64,000 nucleotides of DNA from an uncultured Acidobacteriia bacterium (GTDB lineage Bacteria; Acidobacteriota; Terriglobia; Bryobacterales; Bryobacteraceae), in NCBI GenBank assembly GCA_903929755.1, contig CAIYVZ010000043.1:1-64000 (forward strand). Direction: 5' to 3'. Each line of letters starts with the position of its first letter. Position 1 is the stretch's first letter. The translations under genes were made by a program, and so were the position numbers. The notes under the pieces were generated by a model. That model made no database searches. It had not been told where the DNA came from and worked only from the letters and a program-made list of their open reading frames with translations. Positions 62,439-64,000 of the stretch are shown here, one piece after another.

Positions 62439-63283
62439 GAACACCTCTTGCAAATTTTGAAACGGGCGTAATGTTCTGGGCCGGGCGCGACCCGGGGGCG
62501 ACACTGTCGGAACTGAAGGACCTGGGGATTCGCTGCGGACAACTGGGCATTCCAGGGGATCTGGACCTGAGCTGTGCTCCCGCGTGGAAGGCCGCGCTGA
62601 AGGCTGCGGATTTCGCGGTCTACACGGTGTTTGCGGGGTATACGGGCGAGAATTACACCGACATCCCGACGGTTCAGGATACGGTGGGGTTCATTCCGGC
62701 GCGGTACCGTGCGGAACGCGAGGCCCGGACGCGGGGCATCAGCGATTTTGCCCGAGAGATCGGGTGCCATGGAATTGGCCTGCACGTCGGGTGTCTGCCG
62801 GAAGATGACTCGGACTCGGATTACATTACGGTGCGGGAGATGGTGCGGCGGATTGCGGACCATGCGGCAAAGAACGGGCAGACGTTCGCGCTCGAAACCG
62901 GGCAGGAGAACGCGGACGCGCTGCGGAGCTTCCTGATCGACGTGAATCGGGAAAACGTGGGGATTAATTTTGACCCGGCGAACATGATTCTGTACGGCAC
63001 GGGCGATCCGATTGAGGCGCTGGGCGTGCTGGGGCAGCGTATCCTTTCCGTGCATTGCAAGGATGGCGACTGGCCTCCAGCCGGGGTTTCGGGGGCGCTC
63101 GGCACGGAAAAGGCACTGGGAACGGGGTCGGTCGGTATCGAACGGTATCTGCGGAAGCTGAAGCAGATTGGGTACAAGGGGCCGCTGACCATTGAGCGCG
63201 AGGCCGAAAATGCGGCGGAACGGCTTCGGGATATTAAGTCGGCGATTGCGCTGCTGGCGCAGGTGAAGGCGTCTCTGGGTTAG
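62429..63283 (+). CDS. Sugar phosphate isomerase/epimerase-type TIM barrel
   Basis: A 284-residue xylose isomerase-like barrel (AP_endonuc_2). ALETGQENADALRSF supplies the metal Glu, INFDPANMILYGTGDPIEAL the Asp, SVHCKDGDW the His/Asp and PLTIEREAENAAERL the last Glu. ATG 62429 has GGGAGAAGAG upstream. With the Gfo/Idh gene it suggests isomerisation of a ketose or inositol-type product. It ends 14 bases before the convergent last gene. Confidence 0.82.
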   Translation: MPLGTPLANFETGVMFWAGRDPGATLSELKDLGIRCGQLGIPGDLDLSCAPAWKAALKAADFAVYTVFAGYTGENYTDIPTVQDTVGFIPARYRAEREARTRGISDFAREIGCHGIGLHVGCLPEDDSDSDYITVREMVRRIADHAAKNGQTFALETGQENADALRSFLIDVNRENVGINFDPANMILYGTGDPIEALGVLGQRILSVHCKDGDWPPAGVSGALGTEKALGTGSVGIERYLRKLKQIGYKGPLTIEREAENAAERLRDIKSAIALLAQVKASLG

Positions 63284-63297
63284 GCGGGGGGGCGGGT

Positions 63298-64000
63298 CTA
63301 CTTCTTGACCAAGGCTTTCACAGTGGCGGGCAGTTCGAAGCGGTCGGCCGGAATCTTCTCGCTGTAAGAGATTTTGGTAAAGCGCATGGCCATTACCTGG
63401 CCAGCGGCCACCTGTTTCATCACGAAGGGCGTCTGAATGCCTTCCACGTCACGATAATCGAGCAGCATCATGTCCACGTTGATCTCGCCCAGAGGCGAGA
63501 CGACGATCTGCGACACACGGACAGGCAGGCCGGTTTCTTTGTCGAAATAGAAGGTTTCGGGACGTCCGTCGTTGGGGACAAGCTCTACTTTCCACGTTGC
63601 CTTGCCCTCCACGGTGGCTTCGCCCAGATTCAGAGCGCTCTTGTACTCCTCGCGCCACGACGCCACCATATTGAGTTTTCCGGAGCGGATGGCGGCGGCC
63701 TTCTCTTCCCCACTCTTGATTCGGGCACCCTGCAAAGCGTTCATTTCCCAAGCGGTAGCGCCGTCGTAGCCTTCCTCCACCTTGCCCACACCAGGAAATT
63801 CGATGGCCGTGTAACTTTTCCCATCCTGCTGCCAAACGGACACCGGGCCATTAATATTGCGGCCCTCAATGGAAACGGTGCCGTTCATCACCACACTCTT
63901 CGCTTTGGCGAGCGCAGCTGCGGAGCCGGTCTTTTGCGCGGCTTTCTCCATGATGCTTTCGCCAGTGGGGACATCGGCGGCGAACGCGAGGGTAGAAATG
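63298..64000 (-). CDS. LolA-like outer-membrane lipoprotein-sorting domain protein (partial)
   Basis: The 5' end lies beyond the right edge; the visible frame gives TLAFAADVPTGESIMEK (probable signal-peptide end) then a LolA/DUF4292-like beta sheet (SVVMNGTVSIEGRNINGPV, KSYTAIEFPGVGKVEEGYDG, TWKVELVPNDGRPETFYFDK, LDYRDVEGIQTPFVMKQVAA). Such exported proteins bind lipid or lipoprotein chains in the periplasm. The internal ATG 63951 is not the true start. Role unproven. Confidence 0.7.
   Translation of the reverse strand, partial: ISTLAFAADVPTGESIMEKAAQKTGSAAALAKAKSVVMNGTVSIEGRNINGPVSVWQQDGKSYTAIEFPGVGKVEEGYDGATAWEMNALQGARIKSGEEKAAAIRSGKLNMVASWREEYKSALNLGEATVEGKATWKVELVPNDGRPETFYFDKETGLPVRVSQIVVSPLGEINVDMMLLDYRDVEGIQTPFVMKQVAAGQVMAMRFTKISYSEKIPADRFELPATVKALVKK

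Overview
The window looks like chromosomal DNA of an Acidobacteriota member, most likely Bryobacterales / Solibacter-like. This is inference from gene content: a DUF1501 gene beside a PSD1-type cytochrome c gene, an Oar-like TonB-dependent receptor with a carboxypeptidase-regulatory domain, a bactofilin, many small secreted proteins, GC-rich DNA and frequent TTG/GTG starts. No rRNA, tRNA, CRISPR array or intact insertion sequence was recognised.

Layout. 1-10.4 kb: housekeeping and small genes (methyltransferase, bactofilin, glucosaminidase, ribosomal protein S1, HU/IHF, HIT hydrolase, VTT membrane protein, acetyltransferase) and two decayed genes. 10.5-21.1 kb: a catabolic-looking block (M20 peptidase, MFS transporter, class V aminotransferase, DUF1501 and PSD1 pair, amidohydrolase, epimerase, AroE-like dehydrogenase). 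21.1-28.2 kb: a leftward set of TonB receptor, cytochrome c, secreted protein and PQQ-type sugar dehydrogenase. 28.4-33.6 kb: gltX, glnS and a carbamoyltransferase with no spacing. 33.6-37.5 kb: Rieske protein, cytochrome b, nine-heme cytochrome c and a beta-propeller, probably one respiratory operon. 37.6-45.5 kb: secreted glycan- and amide-active enzymes. 45.5-50.3 kb: RlmA-like methyltransferase, heme-motif protein, Maf, DUF1684, NIPSNAP, DUF2277 and a hydrolase. 50.7-53.7 kb: a GAF-GAF-PAS adenylate cyclase coupled to a 36-residue-repeat coiled-coil protein. 53.7-57.9 kb: MsrA, MetE-like protein, HemW, threonine aldolase and a ParDE-like pair with a broken toxin. 58-64 kb: sugar-binding lipoprotein, SDR, FHA-GAF-SpoIIE phosphatase, Gfo/Idh oxidoreductase, sugar isomerase and a partial LolA-like gene.

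The most unusual points are: three four-codon mini-ORFs made by a 16-bp tandem repeat at the HIT gene start; a CTG start inside a 4-base overlap with maf; an RlmA-like gene with no ATG/GTG/TTG that keeps its zinc finger; a ParE toxin cut by an in-frame TAG; a two-block repeat shared between 9.5 and 28.4-28.9 kb; and an apparent switch from a C-rich to a G-rich + strand around 34-38 kb. Many neighbouring genes overlap by 1-14 bases, so translational coupling looks common here.
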